A stretch of DNA of 64,000 bases from Oscillospiraceae bacterium (GCA_017468365.1 JAFUIS010000005.1:62001-126000); one strand, 5' to 3'; numbered from the stretch's first letter, positions 8,798 to 18,195 are shown. Numbers and translations are program-made. Notes: generated by a model not told the origin, from the letters alone.

Positions 8798-9805
8798 TTA
8801 AAGAATGTGGATACCTTCTGCTTCGCAGTCGGTTATCATCTCTTCGGACCAGATGGAGGACTGGACTTCGCCGATATGGCGTTTTCCCAAAAGGAGCATG
8901 CAAATTCTTGACTGTCCGAGACCGCCGCCCATGGTCTGTGGAAGTTCGCCGTTAAGAAGGGCCTTGTGGAACGGAAGCTCTGCTCTTTCGGGACATCCGG
9001 ATACCTGAAGCTGGGCATCAAGGGCTTTTGCGTCAACGCGTATTCCCATGGAAGAAATTTCGAAAGCGCGTTCAAGAACCGGGTTCCAGACAAGGATATC
9101 ACCGTTGAGCATCCAGTCATCGTAGTCCGGGGCTCTTCCGTCATGAGGTTTTCCGCCTTTGAGCGGAAGACCTATCTGCATAAGGAAGACTGCGCCGTAT
9201 TTTTTGCAGATGGCATCTTCCCTTTCTTTGGGGCTGTTATCCGGATACATATCCTCAAGCTCCTGGGTGGAAACGAAAGTTATTTCTTCCGGAAGGAATG
9301 GCTTCATTCCGCCGAATCTTCCGCAAAGTTTGAACTGGGTCTCTTTGAGCGCTTCGTAAATATCCTTCACCGCATTTTTAAGGGTGTGGAGGTTGCGCTC
9401 GTCCGGGTTGATGACTTTTTCCCAGTCCCACTGGTCAACGTAAATGGAATGGAGCGCATCGAGAGTTTCATCACGGCGAATGGCGTTCATATCGGTATAA
9501 AGACCGGTGCCAACGGTGAAACCGTATTTTTTGAGTGCAAGGCGCTTCCATTTTGCAAGGGACTGGACGACCTGGACTTTTCTGTGGTCGATATCAAGAA
9601 TATCGAATTCAACCGGGCGCTCTACACCGCTTAAGTTATCGTTGAGTCCCGTTTCGGGAAAAACAAAGAGCGGAGCGGAAACACGGGTAAGATTGAGGGC
9701 ATCCGCAAGCTCTCTTTCAAAACTGTCCTTTATGAATTTAATGGCAACTTCGGTTTCAAGAATATTGAAATTTCCGAAAATTGCCTCTCTTTCTTCTTTT
9801 GTCAC
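8798..9805 (-). CDS. asnA: Aspartate-ammonia ligase (asparagine synthetase A)
   Basis: 335 aa, the usual length. AsnA makes asparagine from aspartate, ammonia and ATP. Class-II-synthetase-like motifs are visible: RVSAPLFVFPETGLND, ERPVEFDI, VQSLAKWKR and, near the end, GGGLGQSRICMLLLGK. Translation starts at GTG 9805 after GGAGGGTATTTC. Monocistronic with its own promoter. No T-box-like leader is evident in the roughly 30 bp between promoter and start. Confidence 0.95.
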   Translation of the reverse strand: MTKEEREAIFGNFNILETEVAIKFIKDSFERELADALNLTRVSAPLFVFPETGLNDNLSGVERPVEFDILDIDHRKVQVVQSLAKWKRLALKKYGFTVGTGLYTDMNAIRRDETLDALHSIYVDQWDWEKVINPDERNLHTLKNAVKDIYEALKETQFKLCGRFGGMKPFLPEEITFVSTQELEDMYPDNSPKEREDAICKKYGAVFLMQIGLPLKGGKPHDGRAPDYDDWMLNGDILVWNPVLERAFEISSMGIRVDAKALDAQLQVSGCPERAELPFHKALLNGELPQTMGGGLGQSRICMLLLGKRHIGEVQSSIWSEEMITDCEAEGIHIL

Positions 9806-9839
9806 GAAATACCCTCCTTTTTACAGAATCATGTTAAAT

Positions 9840-9868
9840 ATTTTAGCACATTAAAGCGATATAATCAA
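9840..9868 (-). promoter_or_regulatory. asnA promoter
   Basis: On the minus strand: TTGATT, 17 bp, TAAAAT with a TG upstream of the -10. It places the start of transcription about 25 bp before the asnA ribosome site. Confidence 0.65.
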
Positions 9869-9920
9869 TGGCTTTTTTATTGCAAACAAAATTTCTTTTG
9901 CATAATATGCGTAAAAGAAA

Positions 9921-9942
9921 AAGGCTCTTTGGGAGAGCCTTT
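9921..9942 (-). terminator. Terminator of the GNAT gene
   Basis: AAAGGCTCT / AGAGCCTTT stem followed on the minus strand by TTTTTCTTTT, 24 bp beyond the GNAT stop. Confidence 0.75.
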
Positions 9943-9965
9943 TGATTTATTCGGTAAATTGGAAT

Positions 9966-10478
9966 TTACCGCTCTGTTTTTAATTTTGAGTACATCTTCA
10001 TATCCAACACGTTGCCATTTTTAAATGCGTTGCTGCGAAGTGTGCCTTCATACTGAAAGCCCGCTTTTTCAAGCACACGACAAGAGCCAATATTATAAGC
10101 AAACGGCTCTGCATAAATACGGATAATATCAGTATGAGAGAACACATAATCACAAAGTTGCTTGACTGCTTCAGTCATAATTCCTTTACCCCAATATTCT
10201 TCCGCTAAGTAATAGCCAAGTTCGGCTGTCTTATTATGGATATTTGTTTGACGAAAAGCACCGATACTGCCGATTACTTTTCCATTTATCGTAATTGCAA
10301 AGGCAAACGTATCGTTTTCGTCAGCAGCAAGCATAGAAGAAATAAATTCCTTTCCATCCTGCTCAGTGTAGGGGTATGGTAATCCATCCCGTAAATTATC
10401 CTGTATTTTTTTATTAGAAAGAAAAGTTGCCAATCCTCTCGCATCAGACAGCTCCCATTTTCTTATTTTGCAGTTCAT
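9966..10478 (-). CDS. GNAT N-acetyltransferase, RimJ/RimL type
   Basis: 170 aa. The acetyl-CoA-binding pattern is ELGYYLAEEYWGKGIMTEA, followed by RIYAEPFAYNIGSCRVLEKAGFQYEG, the typical RimJ/RimL layout. It acetylates an amine, either a protein N-terminus or a small molecule; substrate unknown. Codon use is visibly more AT-rich than in its neighbours (many ATA, TTG, AAA), and it sits alone between terminators, which suggests recent acquisition. Confidence 0.85.
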   Translation of the reverse strand: MNCKIRKWELSDARGLATFLSNKKIQDNLRDGLPYPYTEQDGKEFISSMLAADENDTFAFAITINGKVIGSIGAFRQTNIHNKTAELGYYLAEEYWGKGIMTEAVKQLCDYVFSHTDIIRIYAEPFAYNIGSCRVLEKAGFQYEGTLRSNAFKNGNVLDMKMYSKLKTER

Positions 10479-10665
10479 TATTTGTCACCCCGGTACTGCC
10501 AAATTCAAGTTTATCTCTTCGCCTATATTATAATCCCGGCAAGAATTTTTTCAAGCCGGATAAATTCCGGGATCAAATTCTTTTTATTTATTTAAATTTA
10601 TTATATTATGTGATATACTATATATTTAGGAAAAATTTATTCTCCACGAAAACGGAGGTTTTATA

Positions 10666-12099
10666 ATGACAAACGCAGAAAAGTTTTTTGAAAAAATTAA
10701 AGATAAAAAGGTCGCCTTTATCGGCATCGGCGTTTCCCACACCGACGTTATCCGCCAGTTTGCCGAAAAAGGAATTTACGTTGAGGCAAGGGACCGTTCA
10801 GACCGTGAAAAACTCGGCGAGACCGCGGATATCCTTGAAAAAAGCGGCGCCGTTTTAAAACTCGGCGACGGATATCTTGACGGAATCGATGAGGCGGATA
10901 TAGTCTTTCGCACCCCTGGCATGAACTGGTGGAACCCCACTCTTTGCGAACTGAGAAGAAACGGAAAGGCGATCACCAGCGAAATGGAGGTATTTTTTGA
11001 CCTTTGTCCCTGCAAAAAATATGCTGTGACCGGTTCCGACGGAAAAACCACCACCACCACCCTTATTTCTGAATTCCTTGCCGCCGAAGGCAAAACCGTT
11101 CATAAAGGCGGAAACATCGGAAGGGCGCTTCTTCCCATTATCGAAGATATCAAGGACGACGATTGCGCCGTTGTGGAACTTTCTTCCTTCCAGCTTATTT
11201 CCATGAGAACTTCGCCGGACGTTGCGGTTGTTACCAACGTTGCGCCGAACCACCTTGACGTTCACAAGGACATGGAAGAATATATTGAAGCGAAAAGGAA
11301 CATTCTTCGTCACCAGACCGCTTTTTCTCTTACCGTTCTTAACCGCGACAACGTGATCACCAGAAGCATGGCGGAACTTGTCCGCGGCGAACTTCGCTGG
11401 TTCTCGCACCTTGAAGAGGTAAGAAACGGCGCGTTCCTTCGCGGCGACGGAATGCTTTGCTATTCCGACCACGGAAAAATAACCGAACTTTTCCACAGAA
11501 GCGAAATCAAGATTCCCGGCCTTCACAACGTAGAAAACTATCTTACCGCAATTGCCGCAACCTGGGGAGAGGTTTCTGTCGAGACCATGCATTCCGTAGC
11601 AAAAAATTTCGGCGGCGTTGAACACCGAATCGAACTTTGCCGCGAATTCGAGGGAGTTAAATGGTACAACGATTCCATTGCCACCAGCCCCACCAGAACC
11701 ATTGCGGGACTTTCCTGTTTTGACCGGAAGATAATCCTTCTTGCCGGCGGATACGACAAGAAAATTCCCTATGCGCCTCTTGCGCCCAGCCTTATCGAAA
11801 AGGTAAAGCTTCTTATCCTTTGCGGACCCACCGCACCGAAAATCGCAAAAGCGCTTCAGGAGCACCCGGATTATGACGGAAGCCCCGAAATGATTTTTGT
11901 CGAAGACCTTGAAGAAGCGGTTTCCACCGCATACGCCTATGCGGAAGAGGGCGACATTGTTGCGCTTTCTCCCGCTTCCGCAAGTTTTGACCGTTACCGC
12001 AACTTTGAACTTCGCGGAAAACATTTTAAAGAACTCGTTTCCAAAATCGGCCAGATAGACGGAATGACCGCCGAAGAACTTTGGCCGGATTACAAATAA
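10666..12099 (+). CDS. murD: UDP-N-acetylmuramoylalanine-D-glutamate ligase
   Basis: 477 aa. MurD adds D-glutamate to UDP-MurNAc-L-Ala in the cytosol during peptidoglycan precursor synthesis. Residues 1-95 form the Rossmann-like UDP-binding domain, then the ATP P-loop VTGSDGKTTTTTLI (about 123-136), the central EMxVFFDLCP and NVAPNHLDVHKDMEEYIEAKR motifs, and the C-terminal WYNDSIATSPTRTIAG and LLAGGYDKK signatures. The P-loop reads SDGKTT where many MurD have TNGKTT. First gene of a five-gene rightward operon. RBS CGGAGG. Confidence 0.95.
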   Translation: MTNAEKFFEKIKDKKVAFIGIGVSHTDVIRQFAEKGIYVEARDRSDREKLGETADILEKSGAVLKLGDGYLDGIDEADIVFRTPGMNWWNPTLCELRRNGKAITSEMEVFFDLCPCKKYAVTGSDGKTTTTTLISEFLAAEGKTVHKGGNIGRALLPIIEDIKDDDCAVVELSSFQLISMRTSPDVAVVTNVAPNHLDVHKDMEEYIEAKRNILRHQTAFSLTVLNRDNVITRSMAELVRGELRWFSHLEEVRNGAFLRGDGMLCYSDHGKITELFHRSEIKIPGLHNVENYLTAIAATWGEVSVETMHSVAKNFGGVEHRIELCREFEGVKWYNDSIATSPTRTIAGLSCFDRKIILLAGGYDKKIPYAPLAPSLIEKVKLLILCGPTAPKIAKALQEHPDYDGSPEMIFVEDLEEAVSTAYAYAEEGDIVALSPASASFDRYRNFELRGKHFKELVSKIGQIDGMTAEELWPDYK

Positions 12100-12111
12100 A
12101 AGGAGGATTTT

Positions 12112-13137
12112 ATGAACACGAAGGAAATGCTTAAAACCCTCTGCTGCGTTGACGGAAACTCCGGCAGCGAAAAACTTGCGGCAGAACTTTCGAAAGATAT
12201 TCTTTCCGCTTACGGAAAAACCCATATCGACAACCTTGGAAGCGTTATCTGTGAAGTTGCGCCGAAGAAAAACGGCCGCATGGTTATGCTTGATGCTCAC
12301 CTTGACCAGATAGCTCTTATCGTTATCAACATCGAAGAAAACGGATTTCTTCGCACCTATCCCTGCGGCGGAATCGACCGCAGAGGCATTTTCGGAACCA
12401 AGGTGCGCGTTCTCGGAAAAGACGGCGAATATCTCGGAATCGTCTGTTCCGTTCCGCCCCATATCAAAGACGTCAACGAAAAGAACCCCGAAAGGGACGA
12501 GATTTTCGTCGACATCGGTTTTAATAAAGAAGAGACCGAAAAACGCGTACGTCTCGGCGACCGCGTTATGATGTGCGGAAGATGGAGCGACATCGGAAAC
12601 GGCTACGTCACCGGTCCCGCTCTTGACGACCGCAGCGGATGCGTCACCATTCTTGAAGCGCTCGAAATTCTTAAAGGAAAAGAACTCCCCTGCGGACTCA
12701 CCGCGGTTTTCTCCACAAGGGAAGAAACCGGCGGTCAGGGTGCCGGCGCAGCGGCTTTTGCGGTTGCCCCCACCGAGGCCATTGAAATCGACGTAGGTTT
12801 CGGAAAAACCCCCGACACCACCGAAATAAACTCCAAAGCCATGAAAAAAGGCCCGGTTGTTGCCTTCCACCCCACCCTTGACCTTGAAATTTCCCGCAGG
12901 CTCATCGCCCTTGCGAAAAAGAACGAAATTCCGTTCCAGGTCGAAGCTTACGGCGGCACTTCCACCGGCACCAATGCAGACGATATCACTTCTGCCGGAG
13001 CCGGAGTTCGCACCGGACTTATTTCCATTCCCCAGCAGTACATGCACAGCATCATCGAAAAAGTTTCGGTAGATGACGTCAAAAACGTCGGCAGACTTCT
13101 TGCCGCATTCGTTATGGAAGGAGGAGAAGAACAGTGA
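12112..13137 (+). CDS. M42 family metallopeptidase (glutamyl aminopeptidase/TET type), copy 1
   Basis: 341 aa. The M42 di-metal ligand set can be read in order: AHLDQ (His), LDDRSGC (bridging Asp), REETGGQ (catalytic Glu and ligand Glu), IEIDVGF (Asp) and QYMHS (final His). These cytosolic aminopeptidases form dodecameric TET particles and trim peptides. It starts 12 bp after murD with AGGAGG and overlaps the next M42 gene by 4 bp. The tandem pair may form a mixed particle; this is inference. Confidence 0.9.
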   Translation: MNTKEMLKTLCCVDGNSGSEKLAAELSKDILSAYGKTHIDNLGSVICEVAPKKNGRMVMLDAHLDQIALIVINIEENGFLRTYPCGGIDRRGIFGTKVRVLGKDGEYLGIVCSVPPHIKDVNEKNPERDEIFVDIGFNKEETEKRVRLGDRVMMCGRWSDIGNGYVTGPALDDRSGCVTILEALEILKGKELPCGLTAVFSTREETGGQGAGAAAFAVAPTEAIEIDVGFGKTPDTTEINSKAMKKGPVVAFHPTLDLEISRRLIALAKKNEIPFQVEAYGGTSTGTNADDITSAGAGVRTGLISIPQQYMHSIIEKVSVDDVKNVGRLLAAFVMEGGEEQ

Positions 13138-14168
13138 AAACTTTCCTCGAAAACCTTGAAGCACTTTCTCTTGCAAGGGGAACTTCCGGCGATGAAGGCG
13201 CAGTTCGCAAAATGATTTATGACGAAGTGCTTTCCTATCCGGACTGCATTGCAAAAACCGACAACGCCGGAAACCTTATCGTTTTCAAAAAAGGCAAAAA
13301 CGAACCCAAAAACAAACTCATGTTTTCCGCACATATGGACGAAGTGGGCTTTATCATCACCCACATCGACGAAAACGGATTTCTTAAATTCAGCAACGTC
13401 GGCGGAATCGACAGCCGCGTTATAGTCGGAAAAAGAGTTCTGGTCGGCGAAAACGCCCTTCCAGGACTTTTGGGAAGCAAAGCCATCCACCTTGTCAAAA
13501 AAGAGGAATTTGATAATCCCACTAAAACAGACGCGCTTTATATAGACATCGGCGCAGAGAACCGCGAAGAGGCCGAAAAACTTGTAAGCCTCGGTGACAG
13601 AGCTGTTTTTGACAGCGATTTCGATAAATTCGGCGACGGCTGCGTTATGGGAAAAGCTCTTGACGACAGAGCCGGCTGTGCTTTGCTTATGGAACTTCTT
13701 AAAGAAGAAGCGGAATATGATTTCACCGCCTGCTTTACCGTAAAGGAAGAAATCGGCGGCAACGGCGCTTCTTCCGCGGCTTTCACCGTTGAGCCGGATA
13801 TCGCCGTTGTGGTCGAAGCCACTTCCGCAGGCGACGTTCCCTGTGTTCCCGGTGAAAAATTCATCTGCAAACAGGGCGAAGGCCCCGTTGTTTCCTTCCG
13901 CGACAACGGCACCCTTTATGATATGGAACTTTATCATTACATAACCGGACTTTGCGAAAAGGAAAACATTCCCGTTCAGACCAAACACGGAATCTGCGGC
14001 TTCAACGACGCAAAGGCAATTCATCAGTCCCGCGGAGGAGTTCGCCCCGTTGCGGTTTCGCTTCCGGCAAGATATATCCACAGCCCCTACGCCACAATTA
14101 AACTTTCCGACGCGGAAAACACCATTTCTCTCATCAAACTCCTGAGCAGGAGACTTTGTGAGATATGA
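13134..14168 (+). CDS. M42 family metallopeptidase, copy 2
   Basis: 344 aa, the same fold and ligand order as its upstream neighbour: AHMDEVGF, LDDRAGC, KEEIGGNGA, a VVEATSAGD segment where the fourth ligand would be Glu rather than Asp, and ARYIHSP. It starts at GTG 13134, overlapping the stop of copy 1, and its own stop overlaps the GNAT start (ATGA), so the three are translationally coupled. A third, more distant M42 gene is at 37032-38072. Confidence 0.88.
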   Translation: MKTFLENLEALSLARGTSGDEGAVRKMIYDEVLSYPDCIAKTDNAGNLIVFKKGKNEPKNKLMFSAHMDEVGFIITHIDENGFLKFSNVGGIDSRVIVGKRVLVGENALPGLLGSKAIHLVKKEEFDNPTKTDALYIDIGAENREEAEKLVSLGDRAVFDSDFDKFGDGCVMGKALDDRAGCALLMELLKEEAEYDFTACFTVKEEIGGNGASSAAFTVEPDIAVVVEATSAGDVPCVPGEKFICKQGEGPVVSFRDNGTLYDMELYHYITGLCEKENIPVQTKHGICGFNDAKAIHQSRGGVRPVAVSLPARYIHSPYATIKLSDAENTISLIKLLSRRLCEI

Positions 14169-14968
14169 TAAAATTAATTGACGACGTAAAGCTTCTTGAC
14201 CCGCTTTGCGAAGCGGAGCCTTATTTTGGAAGCATTTTTACCTCCGCCGCCGTTTCGTTTATGGACGATCCGGAGCTTTTGAGCATCTGGGTAGAACTTG
14301 ACAAGGAAGGCCGTGCTCGTTCCTTCCTGAACGCTTCGGCAGATTCGCTTATGTTCTTTTCGCCCTTCGGACTTCCGGGCATGGAAATGATGCTTTTTGT
14401 TACGAACATTCTTTCCTCCGGAAAGATTCAAAGCGTTGACTGCGACGAATACTGCTACCGCGTGCTCAACAATATCTATGATTTCGATATTGAAAACGCG
14501 GTGCAAATGTTTGCAGAAAACCGCATAGATATGCCGGAAAACGGCTTTGAGGTTTCAAGTTTCGGAAACTTTGACGAAGCTTTTTCCGTAACGAAGGCTG
14601 CCTTCGGCGAAGAAGAATCACCTTCGGCGGAACTTTGGAAACTGAAAATGGTAAGAGGTGTGCTCAAAGGACAGACCACCCTCTTCACTCTTCACAAAGA
14701 CACCGCCGTTTCCACCGCCTGCATTCGCGGAAGGACCGAAAAAGCCGGCGCCATAACTTCCGTTGTTACCCTTCCGGAACACAGAAACAACGGGTACGCT
14801 TCTTATCTTACCGCGCTTTGCGCCAATATGCTCATTGATGAGCACCGCACCCCCTGGCTTGTTCCGGCAAACCCGAAGGTGCAAAAAATGTACGAAAAAA
14901 TCGGCTTCACCGCCGCAAAAAATTATTATTATCTTTACAACATCAAGGAAAAGGAAGAAACAAAATGA
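14165..14968 (+). CDS. GNAT family N-acetyltransferase
   Basis: 267 aa. The C-terminal half holds the GNAT core: SVVTLPEHRNNGYASYLTALC (acetyl-CoA loop) and VPANPKVQKMYEKIGF. The N-terminal about 130 residues form a poorly conserved extra domain, as in two-domain GNAT proteins. Overlaps the M42 gene upstream and the PLP enzyme downstream (ATGA junctions). The shared operon with two peptidases suggests a small amine or amino-acid substrate, but this is only inferred. Confidence 0.8.
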   Translation: MIKLIDDVKLLDPLCEAEPYFGSIFTSAAVSFMDDPELLSIWVELDKEGRARSFLNASADSLMFFSPFGLPGMEMMLFVTNILSSGKIQSVDCDEYCYRVLNNIYDFDIENAVQMFAENRIDMPENGFEVSSFGNFDEAFSVTKAAFGEEESPSAELWKLKMVRGVLKGQTTLFTLHKDTAVSTACIRGRTEKAGAITSVVTLPEHRNNGYASYLTALCANMLIDEHRTPWLVPANPKVQKMYEKIGFTAAKNYYYLYNIKEKEETK

Positions 14969-16224
14969 CCGAATTTTTCAAAATCGACAGCCGTCTTCGT
15001 GACATGGCGCTTCGCGCAGAAGAGGACTGCTTTGAATCTTTTGCCAGAATCGGCGAAATCGAAACCTATAACAACGAAAAAGTTCTTCGCGCATTCATTG
15101 ACAACCGCGTAAGCGAAAGCCTTTTCGCCGGTTCTTCCGGTTACGGTTATGACGACCGCGGCCGCGAAGTTCTTGACAGAGTATGGAGCCAGGTTTTCGG
15201 AACCGAAGATTCCATGGTGCGCCACAACTTCATGAGTGGCACCCACGCCATTTCCACAGCACTTTTCGGTGTTCTTCGCCCCGGCGACAAAATGGTTTCT
15301 CTCACCGGCACTCCTTATGACACCCTCAACGGCGTTATCCACGGAAAAGGCGTAGGCTCCCTTGAAGAATTCGGCGTTATTTATGAGGAACTTCCTCTTC
15401 TTGAAGACGGAACCGTTGATTATGAGGGAATCCCCGAGGCGGTAAAAGGCGCGAAAATGGCTTATATCCAGCGTTCCCGCGGATATTCCACCCGCCCCAG
15501 CCTTACCATTGACGTTATCAGAAAGATTTTCGAAATCGTCCATGAATCCAATCCCGACGCTGTATGTGTCTGTGACAACTGCTACGGCGAGTTCGTTGAC
15601 AAGCTTGAACCCACCGAAGTCGGTGCCGACCTTATCATCGGTTCTCTTATCAAAAACCCCGGCGCAGGAATTGCCCACACCGGCGGTTACATCACCGGCA
15701 AACACGAATACGTTGAGCTTTGCGCCCACCGCCTTTCCGCTCCCGGAGTCGGAAGAGAAGTCGGCTGCACCCTTAACGAACTTCGCCCCATGTACCAGGG
15801 ACTTTTCTTCTCGCCCACCGTCACCGCTTCCGCAGTAAAGACCGCGGTTTTTGCCAGCCGCTTCTTTGAACTTTGCGGTTTTGAAGCCGACCCGGGTTAT
15901 AACGACCCCAGAACCGACATCATCGAGACCATTGCTCTTAAAACCCCCGAGGCACTTTGCGCATTCTGCCGCGGAATCCAGAGCGGTTCTCCCATTGACG
16001 CATACGTAACTCCCGAACCCTGGGATATGCCCGGTTACGACAGCCAGGTTATCATGGCGGCGGGCGCTTTCAACCTTGGCGCTTCCGTCGAGCTTTCTGC
16101 CGACGCACCGCTCCGCGAACCCTATTCCGTATGGATGCAGGGCGGACTCACCTATTCCACTGCAAAAATGGGCGTTATGCTTGCGGCACAGTCCATGCTC
16201 GATTGCGGAATGCTGAGCCTTTGA
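14965..16224 (+). CDS. Methionine gamma-lyase family protein (aluminium-resistance/YnbB type PLP enzyme)
   Basis: 419 aa. It matches the Met_gamma_lyase/YnbB family: FAGSSGYGYDDRGR near residue 55, MSGTHAIS around 90, VCVCDNCYGEFV (aspartate contacting PLP) and GSLIKNPGAGIAHTGGYI with the Schiff-base lysine. Related PLP enzymes cleave sulfur amino acids, but activity in this subfamily is not established. Last gene of the murD operon; a tRNA-Leu promoter begins right after its stop. Confidence 0.88.
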   Translation: MTEFFKIDSRLRDMALRAEEDCFESFARIGEIETYNNEKVLRAFIDNRVSESLFAGSSGYGYDDRGREVLDRVWSQVFGTEDSMVRHNFMSGTHAISTALFGVLRPGDKMVSLTGTPYDTLNGVIHGKGVGSLEEFGVIYEELPLLEDGTVDYEGIPEAVKGAKMAYIQRSRGYSTRPSLTIDVIRKIFEIVHESNPDAVCVCDNCYGEFVDKLEPTEVGADLIIGSLIKNPGAGIAHTGGYITGKHEYVELCAHRLSAPGVGREVGCTLNELRPMYQGLFFSPTVTASAVKTAVFASRFFELCGFEADPGYNDPRTDIIETIALKTPEALCAFCRGIQSGSPIDAYVTPEPWDMPGYDSQVIMAAGAFNLGASVELSADAPLREPYSVWMQGGLTYSTAKMGVMLAAQSMLDCGMLSL

Positions 16225-16253
16225 TTGACAGGTCTTTTGTTTTGATGTAAAAT
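16225..16253 (+). promoter_or_regulatory. Promoter of tRNA-Leu
   Basis: TTGACA, 17 bp, TAAAAT, starting one base after the lyase stop codon. A small inverted repeat (CCGCGG...CCGCGG, 16260-16277) lies between promoter and tRNA. Confidence 0.75.
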
Positions 16254-16283
16254 AAAATTCCGCGGTGAAATCCGCGGAGATTT

Positions 16284-16366
16284 GCGGATATGGCGGAATT
16301 GGCAGACGCGCCAGACTTAGGATCTGGTGTTTACACGTGCAGGTTCAAGTCCTGTTATCCGCACCA
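16284..16366 (+). tRNA. tRNA-Leu (anticodon TAG)
   Basis: The 7-bp acceptor GCGGATA / TATCCGC, discriminator A and encoded CCA are present. The anticodon stem CCAGA/TCTGG encloses loop CTTAGGA (anticodon TAG), followed by a long variable arm typical of class II tRNA-Leu and the T-loop GTTCAAGTC. Confidence 0.95.
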
Positions 16367-16370
16367 AAAA

Positions 16371-16408
16371 AGCACGATGGTTTTGATACAAAACCATCGT
16401 GCTTTTTT
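16371..16408 (+). terminator. tRNA-Leu terminator
   Basis: A 14-bp perfect stem (AGCACGATGGTTTT / AAAACCATCGTGCT) and T-run start 4 bp after the tRNA CCA. Confidence 0.9.
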
Positions 16409-16417
16409 CTATATTGG

Positions 16418-16446
16418 TTGATATTTACACAGCAATTTGATACAAT
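16418..16446 (+). promoter_or_regulatory. Promoter of the VanZ gene
   Basis: TTGATA, 17 bp, TACAAT, between the tRNA terminator and the VanZ gene. Confidence 0.6.
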
Positions 16447-16483
16447 CTATTCGACAAACTTGAATTTGACAAGGAGAAAGCAA

Positions 16484-17035
16484 ATGATTCAAATATCATA
16501 CACATCAATGGTAATGTTCATAAGTATCATTTGGTGTTTGGTAAGAATGGTATGTGCAATTAAAACCAAAAGAGCAAATTGGACGAGAGAAATACAACTG
16601 CTTTTGGTATATGTCTGCATTATCGTTGTTGCTCGGTTTACCTTTTTCCCATTTTCAAAAGTAAACGGAGAAATACAACCGCTTGTTTATGAAAGTGCAA
16701 AAGTATATCCGTTTCGGATAAATTGGATTCCGTTTGTTAACCTGTTTGATTATCCCGAAATGAGAGACATTCTGATAAATGTAATCGGAAATACGGCAAT
16801 GTTTATCCCATTGGGAATTGTTTGGCCCAGTGTATACAAGGGGTTGGATACACACGGGAAAGTCATTTCCGCAGGTATTGGTGTTTCTTTATGCATTGAG
16901 ATTTTACAGCTTCCCTTTTATGACAGGGTATCCGATGTTGATGATTTATTATTAAATTCGTTAGGTTTCATCATTGGGTATTTGCTGTATCTTCTTGCGA
17001 AGCAGATAAGTAAAAGAGTGCGAATAAATAAGTAA
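16484..17035 (+). CDS. VanZ family membrane protein
   Basis: 183 aa. Four or five membrane helices. VanZ-type features: FTFFPFS after the second helix, NVIGNTAMFIPLGIVWPSVY, ICIEILQLPFYDRVSDVDDLLLNSLGFIIGYLLY in overlapping order (EILQL...R..DVDDL..N..G is the family signature). VanZ proteins raise teicoplanin tolerance by an unclear mechanism. ATG 16484 follows AAGGAG; the frame is open further 5' through the tRNA but that part is not coding. AT-rich codon use suggests recent acquisition. Confidence 0.85.
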   Translation: MIQISYTSMVMFISIIWCLVRMVCAIKTKRANWTREIQLLLVYVCIIVVARFTFFPFSKVNGEIQPLVYESAKVYPFRINWIPFVNLFDYPEMRDILINVIGNTAMFIPLGIVWPSVYKGLDTHGKVISAGIGVSLCIEILQLPFYDRVSDVDDLLLNSLGFIIGYLLYLLAKQISKRVRINK

Positions 17036-17172
17036 ATTCCAATTTGACAAACTGTTTAGCGTAGTTTCAGTCCTAAATGAGAGTTTCACTTCCCGCTTAA
17101 TAGTTTCATTTTTTGAGTGAAACCAAATGAAACCTTTTGAAACCGTAGCATTATTATCAAATTTATTCAAAA

Positions 17173-17200
17173 AAAGCACAGCCTTTCGGCTGTGCTTTTT
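17173..17200. terminator. Bidirectional terminator between VanZ and uridine phosphorylase
   Basis: AAAGCACAGCC / GGCTGTGCTTT stem with a TTTC loop, with A-runs and T-runs on both sides. The 17036-17172 stretch before it has several GTTTC/GAAAC imperfect dyads but no gene. Confidence 0.8.
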
Positions 17201-17212
17201 ATCTTTTTCGGT

Positions 17213-17992
17213 TTATTTTTCTTTGTCAGCGGCGATGAGTTTTCTCAGCGCTTCGATTCCTGCTTTTATTGCGCATTCGGTATCGTGAACGATGGGGTTA
17301 TCCATACCAAGGGCATTGCGTTCCTGGTTTCCCACAACAAGAAGGGTGGTTCCGCAGCGGACACCGAGGTGGCTTGCAACGACATAAAGCGCGGCGGATT
17401 CCATTTCGGAAGCTTTGGTGCCAAGGCGCTTCCATGCTTCCCACTTATTAAGAAGCTCATAGCTTACGGGCATTTTTTCCGGATCGTGCTGACCGTAGAA
17501 AGAGTCCTTGCATTCAACAACACCGGTATGATAAGTAAGTCCGAGATCCTTGCAGGCAGAAACAAGCGCATTTACAACGTCGATATCGGCAACCGCCGGA
17601 AATTCGATGGGAGCATATTCCTTGCTGGTACCCTCCATGCGGATAGCGCCGGTTGCGACAACAACGTCGCCGCCTTTTACGTCAAGGTCGATTCCGCCGC
17701 AGGTTCCGACACGGATAAAAGTATCCGCACCGCACTGAACAAGTTCTTCCATTGCAATGGAAGCGGAAGGTCCGCCGATACCGGTGGAGGTAACGCTTAC
17801 CTTTTCGCCGTCAAGATAGCCTGTATAGGTTACGTATTCGCGGCTGTCCGCAATGAGGACCGGATCATCAAAAAACGCGGCGATCTTTGCGCATCTTTTG
17901 GGGTCACCGGGAAGGATTACGTAACGGCCGACGTCACCGGGTCTTAACTGTACGTGATACTGAAGTCCGACTTCTCCGGAATAATTCTGCAT
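17213..17992 (-). CDS. udp: Uridine phosphorylase (nucleoside phosphorylase family)
   Basis: 259 aa. NP-I family motifs: [10 protein letters not shown] at the N-terminus, [30 protein letters not shown] with the phosphate-binding Arg, and [11 protein letters not shown], whose Glu-Met-Glu-like element binds the ribose. It splits uridine with phosphate to uracil and ribose-1-phosphate, which deoB (4658-5833) can convert further. RBS AAGGAGGATACCCC. Uridine is the likeliest substrate; related purine enzymes differ in the base loop. Confidence 0.88.
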   Translation of the reverse strand: MQNYSGEVGLQYHVQLRPGDVGRYVILPGDPKRCAKIAAFFDDPVLIADSREYVTYTGYLDGEKVSVTSTGIGGPSASIAMEELVQCGADTFIRVGTCGGIDLDVKGGDVVVATGAIRMEGTSKEYAPIEFPAVADIDVVNALVSACKDLGLTYHTGVVECKDSFYGQHDPEKMPVSYELLNKWEAWKRLGTKASEMESAALYVVASHLGVRCGTTLLVVGNQERNALGMDNPIVHDTECAIKAGIEALRKLIAADKEK

Positions 17993-18166
17993 GGGGTATC
18001 CTCCTTTTTCTTCTGGAAGTTATTTATAAATCCATTATAACCGCTTTTTGCTTTTTTTCAATCGGATTTGCGTTAAAAAGACGTCTTAAAAGCGTGCTTT
18101 GGGCCGTTTATAAAAAAATCCTATACATTTTTCAAAAAAATGCCCCGAAAAGTTAACGCAAACAAC

Positions 18167-18195
18167 TTGATTTTAAGAAAATATACCTTTATAAT
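18167..18195 (+). promoter_or_regulatory. Promoter of the HAD phosphatase
   Basis: TTGATT, 17 bp, TATAAT, about 45 bp before the start codon. The rest of the 17993-18239 gap shows nothing else that can be named. Confidence 0.7.

Noticed and set aside
9806-9960. Possible T-box or riboswitch upstream of asnA
   Set aside because: The promoter lies only about 30 bp from the ribosome site, leaving no room for a structured leader.
10855-13254. 799-codon leftward ORF
   Set aside because: Antisense to murD and an M42 gene, no ribosome site, composition Phe/Gly/Val-rich without motifs.
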